From assembly GCA_002841375.1 (NCBI GenBank), contig PGZO01000011.1:47907-111906 (forward strand): a DNA stretch of 64,000 nucleotides, in the 5' to 3' direction. Position numbers and translations under genes: made by a program. Shown here piece after piece: positions 28,288 through 36,876 of the stretch; positions within the stretch are counted from its first letter, which is position 1, and each line of letters starts with the position of its first letter. Below the pieces are notes generated by a model. It did not search any database, was not told the origin of the DNA, and was given only the letters and a program-made list of their open reading frames with translations. Source of the stretch: Firmicutes bacterium HGW-Firmicutes-7 (GTDB lineage: Bacteria > Bacillota > Clostridia > Lachnospirales > Vallitaleaceae).

Positions 28288-30597
28288 ATGAAACATGATA
28301 TTATAGAAAATGAAATACTGAAAGATAAATTAATCATCAATGAAAGTATTTTTTCAATTGGAAATGGTTACCTTGGTGTAAGGGGTAATTTTGAAGAAGG
28401 CTATGTTGAGGATTGTCCTACAATACGTGGAACATATATTAATGCATTACATGATATCGTGGACATAACCTATGCAGAAAAAGCATTCGGGTTTCCGGAT
28501 ACAATGCAAAAAATTCTCAATATAATTGATAGTCAAGGGCTAATAATTGAACTCGAAGACGGTGAAATTGTATCACCAGTAACAGGTAACATTACGGAGT
28601 ATAAACGTCGATTAGATATGAAAAATGGTTATGTGACTAGAAGTTTTATTTATCATAATAAAAAAAATCAAGCACTTAAGATAACGTATAAAAGAATGGT
28701 TTCCTTCAAACAATTAGAATTATTTTGTATACAAGTAGACATCGAGCCAATATCATATTTTGGTGAAGTAATTGTTAAGTCAACGCTAGATGGAGATGTA
28801 TATAACTATACGGATAAGAGTGATCCTAGAGTAGCAAGTGGGCATGCGAAGCTTTTGAATATCGTTAGCACTTCTATTGAAGACTACTTAGCAGTCCTTG
28901 TTAAAACAAGCCACTCAGAGCTGTTTTGTAGCTGCGTTAGCACGCTTATAAGCACACTCGATAATAACAATTATAAAGTTGCCAAGCTAACAAACTCCAG
29001 GCAAGTTGAAGAAGTACATAAGTTTAAGTTAATAGAAAAAACAAGTTTTACAAAGTATACGATTTATACAGACTCTTTAAGGCATAAAAAACCTTTAGAA
29101 GATAGTATCGAATTGTTGACGAAGGTCAAAGCACATAGTTTTGACTATTGGATAAAGGAACAAACTAAATATTTAGCAAAATTTTGGGAGTCAACGTATA
29201 TTGATGTCAAAGGTGAAAAAGATATTCAAGAAGGCCTACAATTTAATATTTACCAGCTTCTCCAATCAGTTGGAAAAGATAAGTATAGCAATATAGCAGC
29301 GAAGGGGTTAACCGGAGAAGGGTATGAAGGCCATTATTTTTGGGATACAGAAGTCTTTATTTTCCCCGTATTTGTTCTTACAAATCCTGAGATTGCAAAA
29401 AACCTATTAATGTATCGATATAACACATTAGAGCATGCAAAAGAAATTGCCATTACTACAGGACACAAGAGTGGAGCACTATATCCATGGCGTACGATTA
29501 ATGGTACGGAATGTTCAGGGTATTTTCCAGCAGGAACTGCGCAATATCATATTAGTGGTGACATAGCCTATGCATTTATAAGCTATTATCTAACAACAAA
29601 GGATATACAATTCATGTATGACTACGGTGCAGAGGTGTTATTTGAAACTGCTAGATTATGGATGGATTTGGGCCATAAAGAAGGAAATTCCTTTTACCTT
29701 GATGGTGTAACAGGGCCTGATGAGTATACAGCTATTGTAAACAATAACTACTATACCAATGCAATTGCCAAATATAATCTCTATTGGGCTAATAAAATTT
29801 ACATAGAGTTGATTAAAACATATGGAGAGGATCGTACAACCCAGTTGTTAGCGAAGTTAGATATAACTGTTTTAGAAATCCAAAAGTTCAAGAAAATTTC
29901 TGACATAATGTATTTACCTTACGATAAAGGATTAGATATTAATCCTCAAGATGATTCTTTTTTAAATAAGAAGGTTTGGGACTTCGAAGGAACGAAAAAA
30001 GAACAATACCCATTGCTCATGAATTTTCACCCACTAACAATCTATCGTCATCAAGTGTTAAAGCAAGCCGACACGATTCTTGCACATCTTATGTTAGAAG
30101 ATTATGCAAAAGAAAGTACGATAAAAAATTGTTATGATTATTATGAGCGGTTAACTACCCACGATTCGTCATTATCATATTGTGTAAGTAGTATGGTAGC
30201 TTGTAAACTTGGGTATGAAAAAGAAGCTTATAAATATTTTATGGAGACGGCAAGACTTGATCTTGATAACACGCATAATAATACGAAAGATGGCTTGCAT
30301 ATGGCAAATATGGGTGGCAGCTTTATGGGTATTGTATATGGGTTTGCTGGATTAAGAATAAAAGAAGAAGGTATTAGCTTTAATCCAATATTATCAGATG
30401 AATGGCAAGGGTATCAATTTAATATTAAATATATAAATCGTGTCATTGATATTGATGTTAGTACGAAGCATATTCAAATTTCTATTGAAGGTGAACCATT
30501 AAAACTAAAAATTTATGATCAAGAATATTTTATAGAAAAAGAATTAACAGTTAATCTGAGGAAAAATGGAATTAATACGGTAAGAGGAGACAATTAA
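28288..30597 (+). CDS. Glycoside hydrolase family 65 disaccharide phosphorylase
   Basis: A 769-residue cytoplasmic phosphorylase of usual GH65 length. The catalytic glutamate is in 'DGVTGPDEYTAIVNNNYYTN' (about residue 480), and the phosphate-binding region precedes the C-terminal beta domain. GH65 enzymes cleave alpha-glucosyl disaccharides (maltose, trehalose, kojibiose, nigerose) with phosphate to beta-glucose-1-phosphate and glucose. The adjacent beta-phosphoglucomutase confirms the beta product. The active-site wording resembles maltose phosphorylases, but trehalose or kojibiose cannot be excluded. Confidence 0.93.
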   Translation: MKHDIIENEILKDKLIINESIFSIGNGYLGVRGNFEEGYVEDCPTIRGTYINALHDIVDITYAEKAFGFPDTMQKILNIIDSQGLIIELEDGEIVSPVTGNITEYKRRLDMKNGYVTRSFIYHNKKNQALKITYKRMVSFKQLELFCIQVDIEPISYFGEVIVKSTLDGDVYNYTDKSDPRVASGHAKLLNIVSTSIEDYLAVLVKTSHSELFCSCVSTLISTLDNNNYKVAKLTNSRQVEEVHKFKLIEKTSFTKYTIYTDSLRHKKPLEDSIELLTKVKAHSFDYWIKEQTKYLAKFWESTYIDVKGEKDIQEGLQFNIYQLLQSVGKDKYSNIAAKGLTGEGYEGHYFWDTEVFIFPVFVLTNPEIAKNLLMYRYNTLEHAKEIAITTGHKSGALYPWRTINGTECSGYFPAGTAQYHISGDIAYAFISYYLTTKDIQFMYDYGAEVLFETARLWMDLGHKEGNSFYLDGVTGPDEYTAIVNNNYYTNAIAKYNLYWANKIYIELIKTYGEDRTTQLLAKLDITVLEIQKFKKISDIMYLPYDKGLDINPQDDSFLNKKVWDFEGTKKEQYPLLMNFHPLTIYRHQVLKQADTILAHLMLEDYAKESTIKNCYDYYERLTTHDSSLSYCVSSMVACKLGYEKEAYKYFMETARLDLDNTHNNTKDGLHMANMGGSFMGIVYGFAGLRIKEEGISFNPILSDEWQGYQFNIKYINRVIDIDVSTKHIQISIEGEPLKLKIYDQEYFIEKELTVNLRKNGINTVRGDN

Positions 30598-30598
30598 A

Positions 30599-31255
30599 GT
30601 GTATAAGCTTGTTATATTTGATTTAGATGGTATTATAACGGATACAGCAGAGTATCACTATGTAGCATGGAAGAAATTGGCAAATAACATTGGTATTGAT
30701 ATTGATCGAGCATTTAATGAACAACTTAAAGGTGTAAGTAGAATTGATTCTTTGGAGAAGATTCTCGCAAACAACAATTTAAGCAATACATATAGTGAAA
30801 AGGACAAAGCTGCATTAGCGGATGAAAAAAATAATTGCTATTTATTATTAATCAAACAAATTACGCCAAAAGATGTTTTGCCAGGTATTATTGACCTTCT
30901 TAAGTGGCTTAAACAACAAGGCATATACATTGCGCTTGGTAGTGCTTCAAGAAACGCACCAGCAATAGTTGAAGGACTCGAAGTAACAAAGTACTTTGAC
31001 TACATTGTTAACCCAGATTCAGTTAAGATGGGAAAGCCTGCACCAGATCTCTTTTTAGAAGCAGCAAAGCATTTTGAAGTAGCGCCTGCGCAATGTATCG
31101 TTATTGAAGATGCATCCTCTGGAATAAAAGCAGCTAAAGATGGATTGATGTATGCTGTGGGTGTTGGAAATGAAGAAGTACTTAACTTAGCAGACATGGT
31201 AGTTGGAACTACCGATTCGTTACTTGATGTTATTAAAAAACTTATTATTTATTAA
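30599..31255 (+). CDS. pgmB: Beta-phosphoglucomutase
   Basis: A 218-residue HAD-superfamily enzyme. The nucleophile and acid aspartates are in 'IFDLDGIITDTAEYHYVAW', and a cap domain contains 'LKGVSRIDSLEKIL'. 'GSASRNAP' and 'IEDASSGIKAAKDG' complete the core. It converts the beta-glucose-1-phosphate released by the GH65 enzyme to glucose-6-phosphate. The GTG start is supported by 'gaggag' 9 bases ahead; it begins 2 bp after the phosphorylase stop. Confidence 0.95.
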   Translation: MYKLVIFDLDGIITDTAEYHYVAWKKLANNIGIDIDRAFNEQLKGVSRIDSLEKILANNNLSNTYSEKDKAALADEKNNCYLLLIKQITPKDVLPGIIDLLKWLKQQGIYIALGSASRNAPAIVEGLEVTKYFDYIVNPDSVKMGKPAPDLFLEAAKHFEVAPAQCIVIEDASSGIKAAKDGLMYAVGVGNEEVLNLADMVVGTTDSLLDVIKKLIIY

Positions 31256-31275
31256 GCTACAAAGGGGGCTTTATT

Positions 31276-32388
31276 ATGGCAAATCTATCATTACAAAGCA
31301 TTGGTAAAAATTATCCAAATGGATTTTCAGCTGTTCAAGATTTTAATCTTGAAATACTAGATAAGGAATTTATTATATTTGTTGGACCTTCTGGATGTGG
31401 GAAATCAACAACTTTACGAATGATAGCTGGACTTGAAGATATTTCCTGTGGAGAATTATACATTGATGAAAAATTAGTAAACAATATTGAGCCTAAAGAT
31501 AGAGATATTGCAATGGTATTTCAGAATTATGCATTATATCCTCATATGTCAGTGTTTGATAATATGGCATTTAGTTTAAAATTAAGAAAGACACCAAAAG
31601 CAGAGATTAAAAAGCAAGTAGATGATGTAGCAAAAATATTAAGTATCGAAAGCTTATTGGACCGTAAGCCAAAAGAATTGTCAGGCGGTCAAAGACAACG
31701 TGTTGCTATTGGCCGTGCAATCGTACGTAATCCTAAGGTGTTTCTATTTGACGAGCCACTGTCTAACTTAGATGCTAAGTTGAGAGTACAAATGCGGATT
31801 GAACTTGCAAAACTACATCATAGGCTTCAAACCACGTTCATTTATGTTACCCACGATCAAACAGAAGCTATGACCCTCGGCACGAGAATTGTTGTAATGA
31901 AGGATGGAATTATACAACAGGTCGATACACCACTTAATCTTTATTCAAAACCAATCAATAAGTTTGTGGCTGGTTTTATTGGATCACCTCAAATGAACTT
32001 TATTGTCACAAAAGTTGAAAAAGTTCAAGAAAGTATTTGCTTAGTGTTTGGATCTCAATCAGTAGTGCTTCCAGACGGCAAAGCCAAAGCTTTAATAAAT
32101 GGAGGCTATATAAATAAAGAAGTTGTTATGGGGATACGCCCTGAAGATATTCATGATACACAGCTTTTTGTTGAAGCCTCGGATAGAAGTACGATACAAG
32201 CAAAAGTAAATGTTACTGAATTACTGGGCGCAGAGATATTTTTATATCTTTCAGTGGAAAACAATGAAATTACTGCTAAGGTTGATCCTCGATCAACTGC
32301 TCAGCCAGGTGATGCTATTGAATTAGCGCTAGATTTAAATAAACTTCATATCTTTGACAAAGAGACGGAATTGGTTATAACGAATTGA
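31276..32388 (+). CDS. Sugar ABC transporter ATP-binding protein (MsmX/UgpC/MalK type)
   Basis: A 370-residue ATPase. Walker A is 'GPSGCGKST', the signature is 'LSGGQRQRVAIGRAIVRNP', Walker B is 'FLFDEPLSNLDAKLR', followed by a C-terminal regulatory TOBE domain (about 240-365, 'VVMGIRPEDIHDTQ'). It energises the two permeases. MsmX-type ATPases often serve several sugar transporters; here it closes the operon directly and is followed by a terminator. Confidence 0.95.
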   Translation: MANLSLQSIGKNYPNGFSAVQDFNLEILDKEFIIFVGPSGCGKSTTLRMIAGLEDISCGELYIDEKLVNNIEPKDRDIAMVFQNYALYPHMSVFDNMAFSLKLRKTPKAEIKKQVDDVAKILSIESLLDRKPKELSGGQRQRVAIGRAIVRNPKVFLFDEPLSNLDAKLRVQMRIELAKLHHRLQTTFIYVTHDQTEAMTLGTRIVVMKDGIIQQVDTPLNLYSKPINKFVAGFIGSPQMNFIVTKVEKVQESICLVFGSQSVVLPDGKAKALINGGYINKEVVMGIRPEDIHDTQLFVEASDRSTIQAKVNVTELLGAEIFLYLSVENNEITAKVDPRSTAQPGDAIELALDLNKLHIFDKETELVITN

Positions 32389-32441
32389 TACTTTATAATA
32401 ATTGTTTTCATATTTGGCAACAGAAATAAGGTGTACAACTG

Positions 32442-32477
32442 ATGAAGAAGGCATTGCAAGATGCTCTCTTCTTTTTC
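32442..32477 (+). terminator. Terminator at the end of the disaccharide operon
   Basis: An 11-bp stem with one mismatch and one G-U pair (gaagaaggcat / atgctctcttc, 6-base loop) ends in a T-run. Confidence 0.75.
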
Positions 32478-32535
32478 GTATGTTAAAATATAAAACAAGC
32501 AAAGAAAATTAATAAGCTTTTTTCGATTGTTATGA

Positions 32536-32564
32536 TTGACGTAGGCTTTTTTAAAGAATACAAT
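32536..32564 (+). promoter_or_regulatory. SigA-type promoter for the rhomboid-like gene
   Basis: -35 TTGACG, a 17-base spacer and -10 TACAAT. The leader of about 120 nt contains a weak tacattg/caatgta hairpin just before the ribosome site. Nothing else is seen in the gap between the ATPase gene and the rhomboid-like gene. Confidence 0.7.
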
Positions 32565-32690
32565 GTTAACTATGGTTAAAGATGTTTATGATTACATAAA
32601 AATATTTGCCCTTGCAGATAAAACCCTATACATTGCAACAAATAGAGGTAGAAACAATGTAAACCACATAATTTACGAGGAGTGATGGTT

Positions 32691-33479
32691 ATGAAGCTGT
32701 TATATAAACTAGAAAGAAAATTTGGGAAATATGCGATAAGAAACTTGATAGGCTATATTGTCTTTGCAAATGTAATCGTACTAATATTGGGATTTTTTAG
32801 CCCTGATCTAATTAATAATCTTATTTTTGATCCTTATTTGGTAATGCGTGGACAGGTATGGCGCGTTATTACGTTCCTATTTATTCCGCCTAATGCAAGT
32901 ATGTTTTTTATCTTCTTTGCACTTTATATTGATTATATGATTGGTACGGCACTTGAGCATGAATGGGGAGCCTTTAAATTTAATTGTTATTATTTCTTAG
33001 GAGCAATAGGAATTATTGCTGGAGCATTTATTACAGGATTGTCTATGGGTAATTATTATTTAAACTTGTCTTTATTTTTAGCTTTTGCTAAGCTGTACCC
33101 AGAACGTGAGTTTCTTATATTTTTTGTTTTACCTGTTAAGGTAAAGTACTTAGGTTGGATTAGTTGGGGATTTTTTGCTTTAAGCTTTTTAGCAGGAAAC
33201 GTTTCGGCTAAAATTGCAATTGGAATATCTGTACTAAACTATTTCATATTTTTCGGCAAGGATATCATTTCAGGAAGGAAGAATGCTACGAAGGCTCATA
33301 CAAGAAAAAAAACCTATCGAACAAATTCTGCAGTTAAAAAGGAACATTTCCATAAATGTGAGATATGTGGTCGAACAGACCAAGATGACCCGGACTTAGA
33401 GTTTAGATATTGTTCAAAATGCAAAGGTCAGCATGAATACTGCTTTGAGCATCTTTTTGGTCATGAACATATCAAATAA
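32691..33479 (+). CDS. Rhomboid-like membrane protein with C-terminal zinc ribbon, catalytic motif missing
   Basis: About 262 residues with six hydrophobic segments. 'FDPYLVMRGQVWRVITFLF' and 'ALEHEWGAFKFNCYYFLGAI' match the start and L1 region of rhomboid-family proteins, but the GxSG serine motif expected in the fourth segment reads 'LNLSLFLAFAKLYP', so it is probably not a protease. After a basic linker the C-terminus has 'CEICGRTDQDDPDLEFRYCS' then a CxxC-like and His-rich end, likely binding zinc. I start at the ATG at 32691, 8 bases after 'gaggag'; earlier GTG/ATG codons overlap that site. Function unknown. Confidence 0.75.
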   Translation: MKLLYKLERKFGKYAIRNLIGYIVFANVIVLILGFFSPDLINNLIFDPYLVMRGQVWRVITFLFIPPNASMFFIFFALYIDYMIGTALEHEWGAFKFNCYYFLGAIGIIAGAFITGLSMGNYYLNLSLFLAFAKLYPEREFLIFFVLPVKVKYLGWISWGFFALSFLAGNVSAKIAIGISVLNYFIFFGKDIISGRKNATKAHTRKKTYRTNSAVKKEHFHKCEICGRTDQDDPDLEFRYCSKCKGQHEYCFEHLFGHEHIK

Positions 33480-33500
33480 AGGGCAATATCAAATACATTA

Positions 33501-33534
33501 AAGAGTCTATTCATTTTTTATGAAATAGGCTCTT
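33501..33534. terminator. Bidirectional terminator between the rhomboid-like and HTH genes
   Basis: A stem of about 14 bp (aagagtctattcat / atgaaataggctctt, T-rich loop). The stop codon of the minus-strand regulator lies in the loop, so the hairpin overlaps its last codons. Confidence 0.75.
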
Positions 33535-33943
33535 CGTTATTGTCGTAAAGTAACCTATTTGTTTTGTCTAAAGAATAGCTATTGCATAATGCAAAAATGA
33601 TTATAGAATCTCTCTTGTTTTTAGGATATAGAGGGTTGAATTCTGCGATATTTAATAACTTTTGTGTTTCCTCTAGCGTTAATTCTAATCCAAAGGCTAT
33701 GGTAAGTGCTTTATCTCTAGAAGGTTTCTTTTTTCCTGACATAATTTGATAAGCATAAGTTCGATGTAAGCCAGTGTTTTTTACAACGTGGCTTTTTTTG
33801 AGCCTTTTTTTATCAAGTGCCAAATTGATAAAGTCTGTAAAAGTAAGATTTGGAAAATCACCATTATATTTACCAATATATGAATATACATTTGAAGAGT
33901 CTTTTAGCTCATTAATTAATTTTTCTGTACGTTCATCTTTCAT
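33518..33943 (-). CDS. XRE-like helix-turn-helix protein
   Basis: A 141-residue protein. A central Cro/C1-type helix-turn-helix (about 40-100; 'KKSHVVKNTGLHRTYAYQIM' and 'SGKKKPSRDKALTIAFGLEL') is followed by a helical tail with 'LDKTNRLLYDNNEEPIS'. Similar small regulators occur singly or beside Ser/Thr kinases in Clostridia. No partner or target is evident here. An 'agggggt' site precedes the ATG. A MITE-like repeat lies just upstream and could influence its promoter. Confidence 0.82.
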   Translation of the reverse strand: MKDERTEKLINELKDSSNVYSYIGKYNGDFPNLTFTDFINLALDKKRLKKSHVVKNTGLHRTYAYQIMSGKKKPSRDKALTIAFGLELTLEETQKLLNIAEFNPLYPKNKRDSIIIFALCNSYSLDKTNRLLYDNNEEPIS

Positions 33944-34011
33944 TGAGAGAACCCCCTATAGCAACTTGTTATGAATATTATATCAATTTACAACGTTATA
34001 TGCTATAAAAA

Positions 34012-34114
34012 ATGAAAAGTAAGTTGGTTCTAATTCTTTCACAACATATAGTGATGGTTAAAGCATCCATACACTATATGTTGAGCAAGAAAGAACAACT
34101 ATATACTTTTGATA
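34012..34114 (-). mobile_element. MITE-like inverted-repeat element, copy 1
   Basis: About 103 bp able to fold into one long hairpin. Ends are near 'aaaagtaagttg' and 'caactatatactttt', and the centre is 'gatggttaaagcatcc'. It is the reverse complement of copy 2 at 63859 with only a handful of differences. No ORF is present. It lies between the divergently oriented HTH and rhodanese genes. Its terminal repeats and hairpin form fit a non-autonomous element; no transposase is in the window. Confidence 0.75.
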
Positions 34115-34243
34115 CTATAACCATTTAAGGCGTATTTGAATAGTATGAAGTAGCGGAGGAGACGCATTTAACCTAATGAACGTGGAAGTTTTGATTCAAT
34201 GACCTTAAAATGAAGTTGCTTGAATTGAAGGAGGAGAGTGAAT

Positions 34244-34558
34244 GTGAAAGATTCATATTACGAAATAACCTATAAAGAGTTGTTAAACTTAAGAGACAAT
34301 AAAGAGTACATACTCATCGATATTAGACCAAGATATGAATATGAAAAGGGTCATATTCAAGGTGCATTATCAGTGCCACAGTATGAACTTATTAATTCAT
34401 ATAATAGACTTAATAAAAAGAAAACATATATTTTTATTTGTCAAAGAGGAAGAAATAGTAGAGATGTTGCAATTACATTAATGAAATATGGCTATAATAC
34501 TATAAATTTATACAAAGGAATGGAGGCTGTGGATGAATATGAAGAAGAAAGCAATTAA
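34244..34558 (+). CDS. Rhodanese-like domain protein
   Basis: About 104 residues, a single rhodanese domain. 'YILIDIRPRYEYEKGHIQGA' is the CH2-type beginning and 'YIFICQRGRNSRDVAITL' carries the active-site cysteine in a CxxGxRS-like loop. It probably handles persulfide sulfur in the cytoplasm. I prefer the GTG at 34244, 7 bases after 'aaggaggag'; the GTG at 34238 abuts the site. Its stop overlaps the end of the convergent small gene by 4 bp. Confidence 0.88.
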   Translation: MKDSYYEITYKELLNLRDNKEYILIDIRPRYEYEKGHIQGALSVPQYELINSYNRLNKKKTYIFICQRGRNSRDVAITLMKYGYNTINLYKGMEAVDEYEEESN

Positions 34559-34833
34559 ATTGTATAATGTACCACAGCATCAATTTTGCTAATAGGGATT
34601 TCTACAATTGCGCCTAGGTAAAGCGTCGCTTCGGAATTTAAGTATTTTTTGTTAAAATTAATAAACGGCCTTCTCGGCGAGGCTTGATAGTTGGTTTTTC
34701 TAAGTACAATACGAATACTAGATTTGCTAACAAAAACGAGTACTCCTGAGAACTTTATACCTTGATAGTTCACAACATATACTGTTATAGTACGATATAA
34801 CAATTCCTCGAGAAGAGATATTAATTGATCCAT
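34555..34833 (-). CDS. Small protein of unknown function, paralogue of the gene at 34945
   Basis: A 92-residue protein I cannot assign. Its order of elements ('LLYRTITVYVVNYQGIKFSG', 'VLVFVSKSSIRIVLRK', 'LGAIVEIPISKIDAVVHYTI') matches the upstream 119-residue protein, suggesting a small beta-barrel-like fold shared by duplication. It lacks the glycine-rich insert. It has an 'aaggtg' site and is separated from its paralogue by a terminator. Context near sporulation-style sequence hints at a spore-surface role, which is speculative. Confidence 0.7.
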   Translation of the reverse strand: MDQLISLLEELLYRTITVYVVNYQGIKFSGVLVFVSKSSIRIVLRKTNYQASPRRPFINFNKKYLNSEATLYLGAIVEIPISKIDAVVHYTI

Positions 34834-34903
34834 TTATGCACCTTGTATTTGAATTTATACAGTATATGGCTACATCAAATAATTTATGATTTTTAAAAAG
34901 AAA

Positions 34904-34928
34904 GGGACAAAATGTAAACTTTTGTCCC
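34904..34928 (-). terminator. Terminator between the two small paralogous genes
   Basis: A perfect 9-bp stem (gggacaaaa / ttttgtccc, 7-base loop). On the minus strand it is followed by 'tttcttttt', so it ends the transcript of the 119-residue protein gene. Confidence 0.85.
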
Positions 34929-34944
34929 AAGGAAGAATTCATAA

Positions 34945-35304
34945 CTAGATGGCATTATGAACAAATGAAACAATCTTATCAGTTGGAATAACAACTACTG
35001 AACCTAAACCACCATAAGCTAAGTTAGCGCCGATTCCATCATAACCATAACCACATCCACCACCAAAGCCGCCGTAGCCACCAAAGCCTAATCTTGGTGG
35101 GATACCACAAGTACTACCTACTGGGCAATCAGGTGCAGCACCAATTTTAGCTATTAACTTGACAAAGCAATCATTAGCAGCAATTAATATTCCAGTAAAT
35201 CCACTACCGGAAAGGCCACCACTTTCAGTGAAAATTGTAACTGTTTGACCAATAAACTTACATAAGGTTACTGAATCAAAATCACCAATTAATCCGTCAG
35301 CCAT
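34945..35304 (-). CDS. Small Gly/Tyr-rich protein of unknown function
   Basis: A 119-residue protein. The flanks ('LCKFIGQTVTIFTESGGLSG', 'GILIAANDCFVKLIAKIG', 'LGSVVVIPTDKIVSFVHNAI') correspond to the smaller neighbour. Between them lies an insert with two cysteines (CPVGSTCGIPP) and a Gly/Tyr/Phe-rich run (about 72-96). Such inserts resemble spore-coat or matrix proteins. It has a strong 'aaaggaggt' site. About 40 bp upstream on this strand is 'cataaatta', which fits the -10 consensus of late mother-cell sigma factors (CATAnnnTA), a weak hint of sporulation expression. Confidence 0.72.
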   Translation of the reverse strand: MADGLIGDFDSVTLCKFIGQTVTIFTESGGLSGSGFTGILIAANDCFVKLIAKIGAAPDCPVGSTCGIPPRLGFGGYGGFGGGCGYGYDGIGANLAYGGLGSVVVIPTDKIVSFVHNAI

Positions 35305-35450
35305 ATATATACCTCCTTTTTTATTCTTGTCCTAGTATAATTTATGTTTAGATAGATAAAAGTGTTACAACTATACTTTTAAAGAAAAAGGAGTTATGAT
35401 ATAATGAAGCGAAGCTTGCGTCTTGACTTATAGTAGCTTCGCTACTGTTT

Positions 35451-35488
35451 GGGGTTACGCAACTGTAGCAAACGCAGAGGTTTTGTAT
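35451..35488 (+). repeat. Recurring hairpin motif, copy 2 (S1-protein leader)
   Basis: 'ggggttac' is followed by outer stem aact/ggtt around 'gtagcaaacgcaga'. It lies in the leader of the S1-domain gene, 5 bases after a perfect 6-bp hairpin (agtagc ttc gctact, 35432-35446) and some 45 bp after a TATAAT box. The stem bases differ from copy 1 but remain paired, which indicates a conserved structure. Confidence 0.6.
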
Positions 35489-35548
35489 CATTAACTGAAA
35501 TAATGCCTAATAATTAATATAAAAAATGTAGTATAAGGAGAAATAATT

Positions 35549-36859
35549 ATGAATGAAAAAAATGTTAACGAAAACATTGAAAAGGATCAAGATGAATTTA
35601 AGGAAAAGGATGTTCAGGATAACAATGAAATGCGTGCAAGTGAAAGTAACAATGAAGAATTAAATAGTAACAATGAAGAAGAGCCTATTGAGCTTATACC
35701 TTCTATGGAGGAATTTGAAAGTGAACTATATAGCGGATTTAAAAAAATATATCTAGGTGATATTATTGAAGGTACAATTATTACTGTTTCTGATACTGAA
35801 CTACTAGTAAATATTGGATATATATCTGATGGCATCATTCCCGTTTCTGAGACGATGGCAACTGAAGAAGTGGATATTACTGAGTTGTATCATGAGGGAG
35901 ATCCTATCACTGCAGAGATTATTAAAACCGACGATGGAGAAGGAAACATTCTCTTATCTATTAAAAAGGCTGAAGAAATATTAGTTTGGGATGAATTAGA
36001 AAAAGCATTTAATGATAGCAAAAAAATTAATGTTAAGGTTACAGGAGTAGTTAAAGGTGGAGTAGTTTGTGATCTTAAAGGGGCAAGAGCATTTATACCA
36101 GCATCTTTATTGTCTACTAGGTATGTTGAAGATCTTAATCAGTTCATTGGACAAGATTTAACCGTCAAGGTTGTTGATTTTGATAAGGACAGCAAAAAAG
36201 TTGTTTTATCTAGAAAAGAAGTAGAACGTGAGGAGAACGAAATACAAAAAAGCTTAATACTTAGCACGATGAAAAAAGGTGATAAGTATATGGGAACTGT
36301 GGTTAATATCACCAATTTTGGTGCTTTTGTTGATATTGGTGGCGCACAAGGGCTGATTCATGTTCAAGATTTATCTTGGAAAAAGGTAAAGCATCCATCT
36401 GAAGTCGTAAAAGAAGGGGAAAAAGTAGAGGTTTATATTATTGATTTTGACACAAAAACAGGTAAAATAGCATTAGGATTAAAAGACGTTAAAGAAGATC
36501 CATGGGAGAATTCTATTAATGAATATTCAGTTGGAAAGGTTCTTACTGGAGAAATAGAAAGATTGGCCACTTATGGTGCTTTTGTAAAAATCGGAGATGG
36601 AATTGAAGGACTTGTTCATATATCTGAAATGAGTGATAAAAGAGTAAATAAACCACATGATATCGTAACTGTAGGAGATAAGGTGCAAGTTAAAATATTA
36701 AATATCGATAAAGCGTCTAAAAGAATACAACTTAGCATGAAAGCAGCGCTAGACGGAGAACTTGACCAAGAAGAGATTGATAAATATCAACCAAGTGGAG
36801 AGGCAACAACAAGCTTAGAAGATGTATTCAAAGTTTTTTTGAAGGACATTAATAATTAG
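35549..36859 (+). CDS. S1 RNA-binding domain protein (ribosomal protein S1 homologue)
   Basis: A 436-residue protein with an acidic, low-complexity N-terminus (about 1-55) and four S1 domains: about 65-130 ('LGDIIEGTIITVSDTELLVN'), 150-215, 240-305 ('GTVVNITNFGAFVDIGGAQG') and 325-395 ('GEIERLATYGAFVKIGDGIE'). Firmicute S1 homologues of this size bind mRNA on the ribosome. An 'aaggag' site precedes the ATG, and the leader of over 130 nt may be regulatory. The patatin-like gene follows after 17 bp. Confidence 0.9.
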   Translation: MNEKNVNENIEKDQDEFKEKDVQDNNEMRASESNNEELNSNNEEEPIELIPSMEEFESELYSGFKKIYLGDIIEGTIITVSDTELLVNIGYISDGIIPVSETMATEEVDITELYHEGDPITAEIIKTDDGEGNILLSIKKAEEILVWDELEKAFNDSKKINVKVTGVVKGGVVCDLKGARAFIPASLLSTRYVEDLNQFIGQDLTVKVVDFDKDSKKVVLSRKEVEREENEIQKSLILSTMKKGDKYMGTVVNITNFGAFVDIGGAQGLIHVQDLSWKKVKHPSEVVKEGEKVEVYIIDFDTKTGKIALGLKDVKEDPWENSINEYSVGKVLTGEIERLATYGAFVKIGDGIEGLVHISEMSDKRVNKPHDIVTVGDKVQVKILNIDKASKRIQLSMKAALDGELDQEEIDKYQPSGEATTSLEDVFKVFLKDINN

Positions 36860-36876
36860 AGAAAAGGATAAACTAA

